NCBI RefSeq assembly: GCF_963678635.1
Contig: NC_087068.1
Coordinates: 31,312,318 to 31,376,317, forward strand
DNA: 64,000 nt
Origin: Symsagittifera roscoffensis
Lineage: Eukaryota > Xenacoelomorpha > Acoela > Convolutidae
Reading direction: 5' to 3'
How positions within the stretch are numbered: the stretch's first letter is position 1; each line of letters begins with the position of its first letter. Under the pieces are notes generated by a model that did not search any database, was not told the DNA's origin, and saw nothing but the letters and a program-made list of their open reading frames with translations. Positions 53,551-63,641 of the stretch are shown here, in pieces. The position numbers and the translations under genes are program-made.

Positions 53551-53777
53551 TTAGACAAGTTGTTAAAATCGTACCTGTGGATATATTCAAGGGTTTTGGA
53601 AAGTTGGAGGTATAGTTCAATTATTGTGTAGAAAATTAAGAAAATATTACAAAAAATTATTATGATTATTAGAAAAGATTCGATGATATCAAAAAGAAAG
53701 ATTATAAAAGCTTGGAGTATTGAAAAAAAATGTTTAAAATTGATAAGTATTTGAACGACTGTTTGAGAGAAAAGCAT
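53547..53777 (-). CDS. Small hydrophobic retroelement ORF 1
   Basis: 76 aa dominated by Ile, Leu and Phe (for example IFLFDIIESFLIIIIIFCNI), with two or three possible membrane spans and a polar C-terminus. It is followed by an ATGA overlap with the next small ORF. No family recognised. The same caution about chance hydrophobic frames applies. Confidence 0.35.
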   Translation of the reverse strand: MLFSQTVVQILINFKHFFSILQAFIIFLFDIIESFLIIIIIFCNIFLIFYTIIELYLQLSKTLEYIHRYDFNNLSK

Positions 53778-54377
53778 TTAAGAAATGATCTCTTGGTCGA
53801 ATATTTTTTGCTGTTTGAGGCGATTTTCTAGTGTGGTCGAATTATTTATTAGTTTTTTGACAAGTGGGTTGAGTTTCGTAAAAATTTGTTGGGGCAATTT
53901 TCATGGTGACTGGGAGGTCGTCTTTTTCTTTATTTTTGTTTGTCAAATGATCCGGGGTATGGTGAGATTTTTATACTTTAGGCTAATTAAAATTTTCATT
54001 TTGTGACTTTAGGCTAAGTTATCAAATTTGTTTTGGGGGTATTCGTGGTCTGAGTTGGGGAAATATTGTTGATCTTTGGGTTATTAGATAAGGGAGGGGT
54101 ACGGTATTATGGTGATATTTATTTTAGCTGTCAAGTTGGAGTGGTTTGCTTATTTTTAACCTGGAGGTTGTAAAGTTATAGTTAGAGATGTGCCTGGAGT
54201 TCTAGATTATTCGTCTAATTGATTTTAGTTTGAGTTAGAGAAAGTGGCGGATTGGATGAATCCTATTGGTCTATTTTGAACTAGAATTATTGCGTACTTG
54301 TGAGCATGTTATTTTGAAAAAATGAAATGAAAAATGTTACGGAGGTTTCAAGATTGTGAAGTGTAAAATTTTTAAAA
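53778..54377 (-). other. Gap between pol and the accessory ORFs
   Basis: About 600 bases with many stops in all minus frames, so probably non-coding. The only start seen is for an 18-codon frame near 53,905. It is the natural place for splice acceptors of env-type messages, but none has a strong pyrimidine tract. Confidence 0.45.
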
Positions 54378-57300
54378 TTACTTTTTAAATTCTACTTTCT
54401 TTAATATTTTAGATTGGGGGATGAACATTTTGTAGTTTTTACGTGGTTGATTTCGGAGTCTTGTTGTTTTTCTATGTTCTGATTTGTCTATTTCTTCTTG
54501 GGGTATTATTTGTTCTGTCATTTTTCTATTTTTTCTTTGTTTTGGAGATTCTTTTTGGTTTTGCGTTTTGTTTTTGGTGGCGGTTGGTTTTGTGTTTTGA
54601 TTTTCGGTGGGGTTATCATTTTGTTCTGTGTTTTTCAGATGTGGTTCATTTTGAACGATTTTTAATCCTGTGAAAGAATATAATTGAGTTAATTCACGGA
54701 GTGCGTATTCTTTTGGGTAATAAGGTAATAGGTTGTTTCGATGTTGAACGATTTCTTTTTTGTTTGAGTCGATAATTTTATATGTGACATCAGTGGGTTT
54801 TGCAATTATTTGGTATGGTCCTTTTCGAAGGGGTTGTAATTTTTTAGAAATTCCTTTTTGAGTATTAAAATTAGGTATTAAAACAAATGTTCCAATTTTT
54901 AAATCGGAAGCTGGTGTAAATCGTGAATTGATTTGTTCATTTATATTTTGTCTTTGTAATAATTTTTTTGTTATTTTTTGGTAAATTTCATTGTGTTTCT
55001 TATCTCTATTTAAAATCCATTCGGTGTGTGTACCGGAGGCTAATTTAAGAGTTTGTGGGTGATGAAAATGATCTTCATCGTGCGTATGTAATGGTAGGTT
55101 ATAACAAATTGAGTCTTTATTTGGTTGACAATAACCTTGTGCGTTTTTATGAGAATTTGCTGTAAACATTATTGGTTTCCGTGGCTTTTGGTTAAAAACC
55201 ATTTCGTATGGTGACATTCCTAAAGTTGTCGTGATTTGTGAATTATATGCTAAGGGAAATAATTTTACATCTGCTGACCATTCGGTATATTTTGTATCAT
55301 TTCCGTTGATGATACATCTAAGATATTCTTGTAGTGAACGGTTCATACCTTCGACTAAGCCGTTTGTCCAAGGTGCATGAGATGTACGTGGTTTGTGTTT
55401 AATGTTGTATAAATGACATAGTGTTATTATTTCATTATTTATGAATTCTGTACCATTGTCTGTGACTAAAATTTCTGGTAGTCCGAATTTTGCTATCCAG
55501 TGTTCATAGAGTGTTGTATATGCGTAATAAGCATTACAATGTGGTACTGGGTTAAGTGCTACATAGTGTGTGAATGCGTCAACAATTACCATAATGTAGG
55601 AGTTTCCTTCTGATGAGGGTGAAATTGGTCCTTTAGTATCAAATGAGATACGGTGATTAAAGTACAGACTTTGTCCTTTAAAATCTTGTTTTTGTGCTAT
55701 TTGTTTTTGATTTGGGTAAGGTTTATTCAGTTGACATACTATACAATCATTGCATAGTACTTTTATCCAAATTGGTGCATTTGGGAAGTAAAAATTTTGT
55801 ATAAAATTTGAATATGTTTTTTCTGATCCAGAGTGTCCTTTAATATTTTGTGTATGTGAAATATTAAAAGCTATAAGAATCATACTTATAGGGAGACAGG
55901 GAACTGTAGATTCATTTAGGTTATACTCTAAAAGGTCTGTTTTTTCGTTAATTGTTGTGTTGTTAAATTTGCGAAAGTATCGGAGGAGTGTTTTATTTCC
56001 TAGAATGGTTGAATCTGCTTTGATAGGTTTAGTTTTATATTTATGCCATGATTTCAGTTGTCGAATTACTGGGTCAAGGTTTTGATATTGTTTCAGTGTT
56101 GAAATTGTAATTGTTTCTGTTGGGGGGAGAAAAATGTTTTCGATTTCTAATTTAGATAAGGGTATTGTATCAAGTGGGTCGTGAAGGTCAAAAACTTGAT
56201 TTATTGTGTATTTTGAATCACTTGTTTGGGGTCCTGATAAATTTATTTTATCAGTTAAATCTTCTTTTTCAATTAATGGAAAATGATCTTTTTTAGGCAG
56301 GTGTTGTTTTGTTCGTTTTTGTTGGGTGTTATTTTTTATCCATTGAGAATATGGGATTGGTTTGAAAGTTGATGTTCCAAGTAAATCAACTTCGTAATGA
56401 TTATTTTGACAATCTAGATAAAGTGGGAAATGTTGTAAATTATTCATTTGTGATTGTTCAATATCAGTTTTTACTGCATATTTGCATTCTAATCGGGGTG
56501 ATGTTTCGTTTTCTGCAAGGTAGAATTTTATATTTTTGGGTATTTCAACTGTGGTTTTTCGTGTAAGTAATTCAGGTGGTGTATTTCGACTTAAGGTGTC
56601 TGGTAATGCAAGATTTTTTCCTGCAGTCCAAACTATATGTAAGTTTGGAAATTTCATTAGAATTAGTTGAAATCTGTAAACTCGGTGGTTTGGGTTAGAT
56701 TTCTGTGTGAAGAGAAAAATGATTGGTTTGTGATCTGTGAATAAAACTGTGGGATGTTTTGATCCAAGTATCAGGAATTCATATTCTGTAAGTGTATAGA
56801 TTATGGCTGTACATTCTCTCATTAGAGTTGAGAGTCTTAGCTCTGCTTGAGTGAATAATCGAGAGTTTGCTGATATAAGGTTCATTTTATTTGTACCATT
56901 ATGTGATTGTAATAGTGCTGCGCCGATGCCAAAGTTCGAAGCATCGCACATTGCATAAAATGGTTGATCAGGGTCTGGAATTGTGTTTGAAATTTGTTCG
57001 GTTAAAAGTTTCTTTATTTCTTCGAATCGTGTTTGATGTTCTGTATTCCATTCAAAATTATTTTGTTGTCTAAGGATGTTGTAAAATGGTCGTAGATATA
57101 ATTGCATTTTATAAACATATTTACTTAAAAAGTTTAACATTCCAAGGAATTCTTGGATTTTCTTTTTATTTGTTGGTGGTTGAAGTTTTTGAATAGCGTC
57201 AATGCGTGATTTCAGTGGAGTGATTGTTTTTCTTTCTATGTTATGTCCTAAGAATTTAACTTTTGTCAAAAAGAAGTGTGATTTATCGGGGGCGGCCTTC

Positions 57301-60300
57301 AGATTTTCGTTCTGAAGTATTTGGTGATATGTTTCTAAAACTTTGAACATTTCGTCTTTTGTTTGTGATTGCATAAAAACATCGTCTAGATAGGTGATTG
57401 CGTTTTTCTTGAGTATCAGTGGTCTAAAAATTTTGCTCATAAAAGCTGAAAATGCTGCTGGTCCTATGGATATTCCATAGAATAAGCGGTTAAATTCATA
57501 TTGTTGGTTTCCAATAACAAATTGTGTTAAACGTCGTGATTGTTCATCTAGTGGCATTTGATTGTATGCACTATTCATATCGGCGGTTGTGAAGTATTTG
57601 CCGTTTATTTTTGTTAAAATAATTTGTATTGGTTCAATGGGCCAATTACATTTTGATTCATCTATGAGTGAATTGAGGTATCTAGCATCGAGAACGATTT
57701 TTAATGATTCTCCTTTAGCTAGAATGATAACGGGGTTGATGAATGTGTTGCCTTTTGGTTGTTCTTCTTTGTTTACTGGTGATATAATATTGTATTGTTC
57801 TAAAATATCGAGTAATCTGTTTACTTTATCATGTAAGTGAATTGGTACTTTACTTGCTCTTTGTTTTTTGAAAACTGCGTCAGGTTTTAATGGGAGATGT
57901 AGTGATGAACTTATTTTACCAACATCGAATTTTGATGTTGCATAGACTGATGAATATTTAATTAGCTGTTTGGCTAATTTTTCGAATTCGTCTTGTGTTA
58001 TTTGTGAATGTTGGAAGTTAAACATTGTTAAGAATTTTTGTTGGTGCTCTGTGTAATTACTTATGTTGAATGTAGGTTTGAAATATGGAGTTTTTGTGAA
58101 ATAATCCGTATTTCTGTTTTCGTTACTTATTATATTATTTATAGATAATTCTTCATTAAGAATTGTAGATTGGCATATATCTAGTAATTGGAGTATATTA
58201 TTTACGCGATAGGCTTTTTCGTGTATTGGTGATATTGTAGCGTTGGTTTCACAATATCCTAAAAGTCCTAAAGGTAATGTTACTTGGTAAGGTGTGTTGT
58301 TATAAACATGTAAAGAAATTATATCTGAATTCGAATTTTTCAAATATTTTATTGAAGAGATTGTGATTTTGAAAAATTTATGAATAGGTTTGAATTCAAA
58401 ATCTGACATATAAAATTTTTGTTTGTTTTGTTCTTTATCATATTGGTGAACTTGTTTGATTGAAAAATTATAGATGTTTCCTGATAGTGGTTTCAGGTGT
58501 TTTCTTTGTTGGTTATATATTGGATAGAATTTCGAAAAGAATGGTGGTTGTTTATTTAATCTTTGAAAAAATGTTAAGGATGTTTCTTTTGTTTTTGTAT
58601 ATTTATCTTTGATTAATATTTTACTATTTAGTATGTTAATTGTTGGTATATACTTTGAAATAAATGGTATTCCAATGATATTATATTTAATATCAGTGAT
58701 ATGGAATATTTGTTTGAATGGTTTATTTAAAATTTTGCTTTGCTCTATTGTTCTGGTAGGGAGGAGAAATAATTGGATTTTTCCGTAGTTTATCAATGTT
58801 GATCCTTGTGCTGTTGCTAGCTTGCTGGAGGTTTCCAGAGGTGTTAGCTTTGGATGTAAGGATTTTATTTCATTCCATGTGGGAATGTTTATTATGTTTG
58901 ATTCTGCTCCTGAATCAATTAAAAAATCTATTTCAAGGTCTGGTGGTTGAAATTCTTTATTTCTTGGGCTTTCTAAGAGAAATGGTATTGTCCAAATTTT
59001 TTCTTTGGGTTGTTCTTTTTGTATATTTTGGTAGATGTGGTTTGTATTCAAGCATTTTGTTTTGGCATTTTGATCTGGTTGTGCTGTAGTATTTTTTGCA
59101 TTTGTTTCTTGCGTTGTTGGTGTGGAATTTATGGGTGTAGTGTAATGATTTTGAAGAAATTCTGATTGATTTTCATATATATGTGATGGAAAGGGTTGTT
59201 CGTATATAACAGATTCATAGTCATTTTCGACTTTTATCATATTGATAGCAAGAGTGTTTTCAGTATCACTTTCTGAATCTGATGATGTACAATTTATTTG
59301 ATTGAGTTGTAACGTATCGGTTACTGTGTCATCAATACCTGGGGGGTCTGATGTTGTTTCTGGATTAGATTGTACTTGATTGATTTGTCTTTGATGTTTA
59401 GGTGTACTGCTTCTATGACGATTATTAGATGTATTATAGTGATTATTATTTCGGTGTGGTGATTTGGAATAATTTCTGTAACGATTATTATAACTTGGGT
59501 GTCGATTTTGTGAATTATTTCGCGATCTGTTTTGATAATTGCTGTTTGGTCTGTTATAGTTCGATCTATTATATGAGTTATTTCTTGATCGATTGTTTGG
59601 GTAATTCTGGTTTCGGTTGTTTGAATAACTTCTATTTCTATTATAGGAGTAGTTTCTATTCCTATTGTATGATGAATTTCGTGATTGGTTGTTTGGATAG
59701 TAGTTATTTCTTGGTTGAGAATTAGATCTAGAAACAAATCGTTGTGTATTCGAATTTGATCTGGAGTAGTTATTTCTACTATTTGGTCTATTGTAGTGAT
59801 TTTGTGATGAATTATACGTGTTTCTTCGTTCTGGTGATCTTCCTCTATAACTTGAGTTATATGGGGATTGATTTCTTGTATAACTTGTATTGTTCGGAAG
59901 TGGCTTTCCTGAACTGTTGTTGCTGTATACATTTTTGTTTGGTAGATTTTGATCTTTTTTCATGTATTGATAGAATGATTTATTTGGTTCTTTGTATTTT
60001 TGAGGTTTATTTTGACTATCTTGCTGTTTTTGTCTACATTCGGAAATACTATGTCCGTATCGTCGGCAATAATTACACCATTTTTTGAAAGATGGTTTGC
60101 CTTTAAAGTTCGGGTTCTTTTCGTAAATATTGAGTATTTCAGTGATTTTTTCAACGAGGTCTGTTTCTGATTCCTGTATATTATTAATATTAGTGGAAGT
60201 CGTTTCAATTTTGTTAACGTATTGTAATTTCAGATTTTCCGTTTCTTCTAATTTCATCGTGATTTCTGCTTGTTCTAGTTTGTCTACTAGTTTTCTAAAA

Positions 60301-62600
60301 TCTAAATCGGGTTCTCGAATTGAAGAAGGATGGGATGCTCTCTTTTTTATTGCTATTTTCCTTAATTGTGGTGTTAAGGTCATCATTAAGATTTCTGTCA
60401 TCTTTGTGTTTTTATAGTCATGTGTATTTAGTGAGTATGCTTTTCGAACTAGTGTTTCGATTCGTACTGCTATTTGCTTGATGGTTTCGTTTGGTAATCT
60501 GCGAATTTCATTACATAAAACTCTTTGTTGTTGTTTGTTTCTTTCGGAGTCAAACATTTTTGAAAATTCTTGTGTAAATCTTTTCCAGTTTGATTTTATT
60601 TCTAGAGGTAGTACTGAAAACCATTTTTGGGCTGCGCCATCTAAGGTTGTTTGTATTAACGCTGTGCGTCGATGTATCCAATTTTGATGTAGTGGCGTAT
60701 TTATTGGTTCAGGTCCGATATTTAAAATCAGGTTTGCTGTTACTGCATTTAAATAATCTTCTACAGAGTATTCAGGGTCTGTTCCTGTGAAAACCATTAA
60801 AGGTTTGTTTGATGTTATTGATGATCCACCCATAAGGTATGGATTCATTGTCATTTGTAATGATTCTGCTGCATTTGGCATTTGAGAAAAATTTGAAAGT
60901 TGGTTTCTTGTTATTTCATGTTGTTGAAGATAATATGGTAGTGGTATTTCATTTTGCATTTGTGATGGTTGATACGAGTGTGCAATCATTGGATTTTGTT
61001 GTTGAATTGGTTGAAAGGATTGTGTATTAATTGGATTTTGTTGTTGAATTGCTTGTTGATGTTGTGCATTTTTTGGTTGTGGAGAAAAATTCCTATGATT
61101 TATACGTGTTTTCTGTATTCCTTGTCTACGATATTCTTGAGTATTTTGTGCAAATATATCTGGTTGTAGGAAATCTTCATCTGAGGATAAATAATCCATT
61201 TGATAAGATGTTTGTTTTTTATTTTTATTTTGTTGAAAAAATGGGTAATTTTCACTGCGATCCTGTGGAGGATTTGGTTGAAAATTATTTGAATTATATT
61301 GGGCTGTTGGGTTATCCCAGTTTCGAGGTTTTGTATATTGATTAAAATTCCTTTGTGGTTGATAATTTGTTTTTGACGGATGTGTATAATTATAATTATG
61401 GTCTGCAAAGTTGTTTCTAGTGAATGTTTTGCGTGTTTTTGATGGTATTGTCACGGGTTTGTATGTTTGATAATCCATATGTGAATATTTAGGGGCAACC
61501 GAAGGTTTTACGGTTGATTGTAAAGTTACCTGTGTTTGTGAAGGATTTGTATTTCTTGGTGTTGTTAAATTTGGGCGTATTGGTGAAATACTTTGTTGTG
61601 TAGTTGTTGTGTGTACAATTTCTTCATTTATGAAGTGTGATGGTGTCTGGATATCTTGTTGAGTAAGATCCCTAGTTCCATTGAGGTTTTCATTGTGTAT
61701 GACTGTAGAGTTTAAACTATTATTTTGTGTATCGGGTAAAAATGTATTATAGTTTAATGGTGTTGCATCAATTGTTAATGGTATTACTCTTACATAGTCT
61801 CTTATGTAAGATATTGTACCTATTGCTTGACTTGAGATTGATTGTGGGAAGCTTATAAATGCGGGATGAGACCATTCGGGGTCCCAAACATAATCTGATT
61901 GTTCTGTGATAGCGGTTTCATCGTTCGGATTTTGGGGTCTAAAATTTTTTCTTGCTTGTGCAATTAAATCAATATTGTGTGTGAAATAATCTATTATGAA
62001 CCATGCTAAAATTTTTTGTAAATCGTGTCTGGTATGTTGTGAAACGTCGTCTTTCGTGAAATTTTCTTTAATGACGTTCAAATAACTAGAGAGTAGTGTG
62101 ATTTCATGTCGTACTCTTAAATGTTTAGATGTGTCTGTCGGTGAGACATTTGTTAATGGTAGTTCATTTTCTAATATTGAAATATAACTATATATTATTG
62201 CGAAAACTTCATTGGTGAAAATGGAGTTTGCTCTTTGTGAGTTATGGTATTGGATGCTTTTTATATATTCTGAAAAGACTTTTGAAAATTCTAAATCGAG
62301 ATCGTCTGTTTGAATAGTATATGTTCTATTATTATGGTTTGGGGAAGTGAATTCTATAGAGTAGATTCCATACTGTTGTGTTATGTTGCATATATCTTTT
62401 AGATAGTGATCTATGATTTGTCTTTTGATTTTTACATCGGGGAACTCTGTTTTACATGGACTAATTCCGGGTTCAAATAAATTTATGAGTAAATTTTGAC
62501 AAAATAAGTGTTGTCCTCTATCAGTATCTGCGTCTACTATAAAGGGAAAGATTTCATCATCATCTGGAGTTTCTTCACCTGGAGTGTGTGTTGAGCTCAT
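54378..62600 (-). CDS. gag-pol: Gag-Pol polyprotein of the Ty3/Gypsy retroelement
   Basis: One uninterrupted 2740-aa frame. Approximate residues: helical N-terminal domain 1-260; Gln/Asn-rich linker; Gag core ~620-800 (AAQKWFSVLPLEIKSNWKRF); CCHC knuckle CNYCRRYGHSISEC (~842-855); Arg/Asn/Ser/Tyr-rich repeats ~880-1080; aspartic protease FLIDSGAESNIINIP (~1225); RT ~1560-1770 with YLDD (~1737) and FLGHNIERK; RNase H ~1880-2000 (CDASNFGIGAALLQ, TDHKP); integrase zinc domain with paired H and CNDCIVC (~2248-2285); DDE core with SFDTKGP (~2318), VTDNGTEF (~2378) and GLVEGMNRSLQEYL (~2416). A GPYQI-type block at ~2591 resembles the GPY/F module of Ty3/Gypsy integrases. All catalytic residues seen are present. 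Gag and Pol share one frame, with no frameshift between them. Confidence 0.93.
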   Translation of the reverse strand: MSSTHTPGEETPDDDEIFPFIVDADTDRGQHLFCQNLLINLFEPGISPCKTEFPDVKIKRQIIDHYLKDICNITQQYGIYSIEFTSPNHNNRTYTIQTDDLDLEFSKVFSEYIKSIQYHNSQRANSIFTNEVFAIIYSYISILENELPLTNVSPTDTSKHLRVRHEITLLSSYLNVIKENFTKDDVSQHTRHDLQKILAWFIIDYFTHNIDLIAQARKNFRPQNPNDETAITEQSDYVWDPEWSHPAFISFPQSISSQAIGTISYIRDYVRVIPLTIDATPLNYNTFLPDTQNNSLNSTVIHNENLNGTRDLTQQDIQTPSHFINEEIVHTTTTQQSISPIRPNLTTPRNTNPSQTQVTLQSTVKPSVAPKYSHMDYQTYKPVTIPSKTRKTFTRNNFADHNYNYTHPSKTNYQPQRNFNQYTKPRNWDNPTAQYNSNNFQPNPPQDRSENYPFFQQNKNKKQTSYQMDYLSSDEDFLQPDIFAQNTQEYRRQGIQKTRINHRNFSPQPKNAQHQQAIQQQNPINTQSFQPIQQQNPMIAHSYQPSQMQNEIPLPYYLQQHEITRNQLSNFSQMPNAAESLQMTMNPYLMGGSSITSNKPLMVFTGTDPEYSVEDYLNAVTANLILNIGPEPINTPLHQNWIHRRTALIQTTLDGAAQKWFSVLPLEIKSNWKRFTQEFSKMFDSERNKQQQRVLCNEIRRLPNETIKQIAVRIETLVRKAYSLNTHDYKNTKMTEILMMTLTPQLRKIAIKKRASHPSSIREPDLDFRKLVDKLEQAEITMKLEETENLKLQYVNKIETTSTNINNIQESETDLVEKITEILNIYEKNPNFKGKPSFKKWCNYCRRYGHSISECRQKQQDSQNKPQKYKEPNKSFYQYMKKDQNLPNKNVYSNNSSGKPLPNNTSYTRNQSPYNSSYRGRSPERRNTYNSSQNHYNRPNSRNNYSRSNSNTQRFVSRSNSQPRNNYYPNNQSRNSSYNRNRNYSYNRNRSYSNNRNQNYPNNRSRNNSYNRSNYNRPNSNYQNRSRNNSQNRHPSYNNRYRNYSKSPHRNNNHYNTSNNRHRSSTPKHQRQINQVQSNPETTSDPPGIDDTVTDTLQLNQINCTSSDSESDTENTLAINMIKVENDYESVIYEQPFPSHIYENQSEFLQNHYTTPINSTPTTQETNAKNTTAQPDQNAKTKCLNTNHIYQNIQKEQPKEKIWTIPFLLESPRNKEFQPPDLEIDFLIDSGAESNIINIPTWNEIKSLHPKLTPLETSSKLATAQGSTLINYGKIQLFLLPTRTIEQSKILNKPFKQIFHITDIKYNIIGIPFISKYIPTINILNSKILIKDKYTKTKETSLTFFQRLNKQPPFFSKFYPIYNQQRKHLKPLSGNIYNFSIKQVHQYDKEQNKQKFYMSDFEFKPIHKFFKITISSIKYLKNSNSDIISLHVYNNTPYQVTLPLGLLGYCETNATISPIHEKAYRVNNILQLLDICQSTILNEELSINNIISNENRNTDYFTKTPYFKPTFNISNYTEHQQKFLTMFNFQHSQITQDEFEKLAKQLIKYSSVYATSKFDVGKISSSLHLPLKPDAVFKKQRASKVPIHLHDKVNRLLDILEQYNIISPVNKEEQPKGNTFINPVIILAKGESLKIVLDARYLNSLIDESKCNWPIEPIQIILTKINGKYFTTADMNSAYNQMPLDEQSRRLTQFVIGNQQYEFNRLFYGISIGPAAFSAFMSKIFRPLILKKNAITYLDDVFMQSQTKDEMFKVLETYHQILQNENLKAAPDKSHFFLTKVKFLGHNIERKTITPLKSRIDAIQKLQPPTNKKKIQEFLGMLNFLSKYVYKMQLYLRPFYNILRQQNNFEWNTEHQTRFEEIKKLLTEQISNTIPDPDQPFYAMCDASNFGIGAALLQSHNGTNKMNLISANSRLFTQAELRLSTLMRECTAIIYTLTEYEFLILGSKHPTVLFTDHKPIIFLFTQKSNPNHRVYRFQLILMKFPNLHIVWTAGKNLALPDTLSRNTPPELLTRKTTVEIPKNIKFYLAENETSPRLECKYAVKTDIEQSQMNNLQHFPLYLDCQNNHYEVDLLGTSTFKPIPYSQWIKNNTQQKRTKQHLPKKDHFPLIEKEDLTDKINLSGPQTSDSKYTINQVFDLHDPLDTIPLSKLEIENIFLPPTETITISTLKQYQNLDPVIRQLKSWHKYKTKPIKADSTILGNKTLLRYFRKFNNTTINEKTDLLEYNLNESTVPCLPISMILIAFNISHTQNIKGHSGSEKTYSNFIQNFYFPNAPIWIKVLCNDCIVCQLNKPYPNQKQIAQKQDFKGQSLYFNHRISFDTKGPISPSSEGNSYIMVIVDAFTHYVALNPVPHCNAYYAYTTLYEHWIAKFGLPEILVTDNGTEFINNEIITLCHLYNIKHKPRTSHAPWTNGLVEGMNRSLQEYLRCIINGNDTKYTEWSADVKLFPLAYNSQITTTLGMSPYEMVFNQKPRKPIMFTANSHKNAQGYCQPNKDSICYNLPLHTHDEDHFHHPQTLKLASGTHTEWILNRDKKHNEIYQKITKKLLQRQNINEQINSRFTPASDLKIGTFVLIPNFNTQKGISKKLQPLRKGPYQIIAKPTDVTYKIIDSNKKEIVQHRNNLLPYYPKEYALRELTQLYSFTGLKIVQNEPHLKNTEQNDNPTENQNTKPTATKNKTQNQKESPKQRKNRKMTEQIIPQEEIDKSEHRKTTRLRNQPRKNYKMFIPQSKILKKVEFKK

Positions 62601-63042
62601 TTTTTCGTTCGATGACTGTTAATATGTAATTATTAATGTGTCGAATTGGTTGATTCCAATTGTATAGATGTACTGGTTTGTGTTTGTACTGCTTTTTTAT
62701 TCTTCTTTTTCCTCTTTGTGATGAATTTGAGGTTGTTTCTGAGTCAGAAAAATATAATTGATCGTGAAGTGGGTAATTTTTATCTACTGATTCTTTTAGT
62801 TTGTAAAGTTCGTCTAAACTGTTGGTTTCTGATTCTGAAAATGCGTTTCGATTCTTTGAAAATCTTTTTCGTGTTATTTGTCTTTGTTTAGTTATTATTT
62901 TTCTCTTTAGTGTTTGTCGTTTTGTGCGAATGTATCCAACTGTTTGTGTATGAGGTGTGATTACAAGGTCGTATTTTTTGTTATCTATTTCACAATTGTG
63001 TAAAATGATTGTTTGTTTATTTCCTAGGTTTTTAAATGACAT
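62575..63042 (-). CDS. Basic 155-aa ORF upstream of Gag-Pol
   Basis: First ORF of the element in coding order. Lys/Arg-rich stretches (RTKRQTLKRKIITKQRQITR and RGKRRIKKQYKHKP) suggest nucleic-acid or nuclear binding; between them is an acidic serine segment (NAFSESETNSLDELYKLKES). It overlaps the Gag-Pol start by 26 bases, with Gag-Pol in the +1 frame relative to it. Gag-Pol may be reached by leaky scanning, reinitiation, or a shift within the A-rich overlap. A -1 slip at the AAAAAAT run there would meet TGA at once. Family not recognised; it could be a regulatory protein or a split part of Gag. Confidence 0.6.
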   Translation of the reverse strand: MSFKNLGNKQTIILHNCEIDNKKYDLVITPHTQTVGYIRTKRQTLKRKIITKQRQITRKRFSKNRNAFSESETNSLDELYKLKESVDKNYPLHDQLYFSDSETTSNSSQRGKRRIKKQYKHKPVHLYNWNQPIRHINNYILTVIERKNELNTHSR

Positions 63043-63124
63043 AAGGTTTAGGATGACGGATGCAAAAGGTTGTTAAATGATTTCTATTTTCTTAAACTGT
63101 TAGTTCTTACGATTTTTTGGTTAG

Positions 63125-63520
63125 CTTAACCTGGGTCTTTTTGTTCAGGGTTGGAGAGAAAGGTATATCGATTCCGAAGAATGATTTTACTTTCTCGTGA
63201 CTAGTATAAGCTAAGGTGTTAACTTACTTAATCTTACTTAAGGGAGTGTTTGTGTTCAAGGGTTGGAGAATAGTAAATCGATCCACAAGGTTCAGGTATA
63301 ATTAGAACGCGAGTAGTTCGTTAGGTACTATTTTAAACTTACTAAGTCTAAGATTTATCCTGGGTCTGGTAAGAGGGGGGGTCAAGTGAAGGATGAATAA
63401 CCGAAGTTCTTCACTGCTTATCCTAATTTGAATGATTAGTTTTGTTTAAAAATTTCTATTAGTCTTGGGTCTTTAGAAAGGGTTGGGTAGTGAATCGACG
63501 TTTGAGGTCGTTAGACACTA
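63125..63520. repeat. Four related ~105 bp modules in the retroelement leader
   Basis: Plus-strand landmarks: CCTGGGTCTTTTTGTTCAGG..TTGGAGAGA (~63,131), GTTTGTGTTCAAGGGTTGGA (~63,249), CCTGGGTCTGGTAAGAGG (~63,360) and CTTGGGTCTTTAGAAAGGGT (~63,464). Three of the four are followed by an ATCGA word. Spacing is ~105-115 bp and similarity is low, but the order of motifs is kept. Confidence 0.5.
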
Positions 63521-63556
63521 ATTAAGTGGGTGGGGGAGAACAAAGTTGTTCTGTTT

Positions 63557-63641
63557 GATCCAAGGATAAGCCTTGATGATCAAGTTTGAAATTTTATTAA
63601 GTAGGAAATGATTTAAGATCCAAGGATAAGCCTTGATGATC
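63557..63641. repeat. Exact 25 bp repeat, 60 bp apart, in the leader
   Basis: The 25 bases at 63,557-63,581 recur exactly at 63,617-63,641. Each holds the inverted core AAGGATAAGCCTT and begins and ends with GATC. It could be a packaging, dimerisation or protein-binding element; no evidence decides. Confidence 0.8.

Noticed and set aside
59321-59932. A 203-aa minus-strand frame rich in Ile and Thr
   Set aside because: It is an out-of-frame reading of the Arg/Asn/Ser/Tyr-rich repeat part of Gag-Pol, whose own frame has clear domains on both sides.
62580-62605. A -1 programmed frameshift at AAAAAAT between ORF0 and Gag-Pol
   Set aside because: Gag-Pol lies in the +1 frame relative to ORF0, and a -1 slip at this run meets TGA immediately.
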